A stretch of 5,128 bases of DNA from Treponema sp. Lineage in GTDB: Bacteria > Spirochaetota > Spirochaetia > Treponematales > Breznakiellaceae. This document shows positions 4,900 through 5,128 of the stretch, piece after piece. A program made the position numbers and the translations under genes. Position 1 is the first letter of the stretch, and every line of letters begins with the position of its first letter. The notes below the pieces were generated by a model. The model was not told the DNA's origin and did not search any database. It saw only the letters and a list, made by a program, of their open reading frames with translations. The stretch covers positions 1 through 5,128 of the forward strand of contig JAISOQ010000215.1 in NCBI GenBank assembly GCA_031275515.1, given 5' to 3'.

Positions 4900-5128
4900 T
4901 CACAGTACCCGGTAACAGCCGCACTTGAGATAGTACGATTCGTCATAACCGAGCAGGATGGGATGATCGGAAGCCTGAGAGCGGAAGTCGATCTGCAAGA
5001 GGCGGCGGTCCGCGTCGGCGGCGGAGGCGGCGATCATGCGCTTAAAGGAAAGCTCGTCAAGGGCCTGGCTGCAGGAACAACTGACAAGGCAGCCGCCGCT
5101 TTTGACAAGTTTTATGGCGGAAAAATTG
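4900..5128 (-). CDS. Class I SAM-dependent rRNA methyltransferase, RlmI-like (C-terminal part)
   Basis: The minus strand is open from the window edge to TGA at 4900-4902, giving the last 75 residues; the N-terminus lies outside. Near the start is KSGGCLVSCSCSQAL, followed by RMIAASAADADRR and then QASDHPILLG and YYLKCGCYRVL at the end. The GGxLVxCSCS, QAxDHP and YLK pattern is typical of the C-terminus of the RlmI/RlmK family (COG1092). RlmI makes 5-methylcytosine 1962 in 23S rRNA, and the CSCS corresponds to the motif that carries catalytic cysteine in RNA m5C methyltransferases. The PUA domain and SAM-binding motifs would be in the missing part. Whether this is RlmI itself or a sister enzyme cannot be decided from the fragment. 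It is convergent with the protease gene, with 51 nt between them. Confidence 0.8.
   Translation of the reverse strand, partial: NFSAIKLVKSGGCLVSCSCSQALDELSFKRMIAASAADADRRLLQIDFRSQASDHPILLGYDESYYLKCGCYRVL

Overview
The window reads as chromosomal DNA of a spirochaete, most likely a Treponema of the termite-gut or environmental type. This is an inference. It rests on moderately GC-rich genes separated by AT-rich promoter DNA, a Rpn-like PD-(D/E)XK protein of a kind I associate with paralogous expansions in such treponemes, and a lipoprotein with an M30-type metalloprotease core. I could not run a search, so the taxon is provisional.

Layout. Positions 1-353 hold no convincing gene but are rich in signals: GC-rich hairpins, a near-consensus sigma70 promoter (165-193), and a transcribed leader with a long hairpin (257-326) and a very strong Shine-Dalgarno (343-350). 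That Shine-Dalgarno serves a 39-codon ORF (354-473), not lysA directly. A terminator-like hairpin lies inside this ORF, and lysA (481-1758, +) begins 7 nt after its stop. This suggests that lysA, the last step of lysine synthesis from diaminopimelate, is controlled by attenuation or translational coupling.

A 285-nt GC-rich stretch without a believable gene (1759-2043) separates lysA from a convergent gene on the minus strand (2044-2925). That gene encodes a Rpn-like PD-(D/E)XK protein with a helical, possibly HTH-like, C-terminus, and its start is unclear. A 387-nt divergent intergenic region (2926-3312) follows, with a palindrome related to the one upstream of lysA, a long-range inverted repeat and a perfect 11-bp hairpin. 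Then comes a plus-strand lipoprotein metalloprotease (3313-4848). The window ends in the C-terminus of a minus-strand class I SAM-dependent rRNA methyltransferase of the RlmI type (4900 to the edge).

The four main genes alternate in strand and do not form one operon or pathway. They look like independent single-gene units: amino-acid biosynthesis, a mobile or housekeeping nuclease, a surface protease and an RNA modification enzyme. I see no CRISPR array, tRNA, rRNA or complete insertion sequence. The points most worth following are the lysA leader, the start of the nuclease gene, and the repeats and dyads in the spacers.
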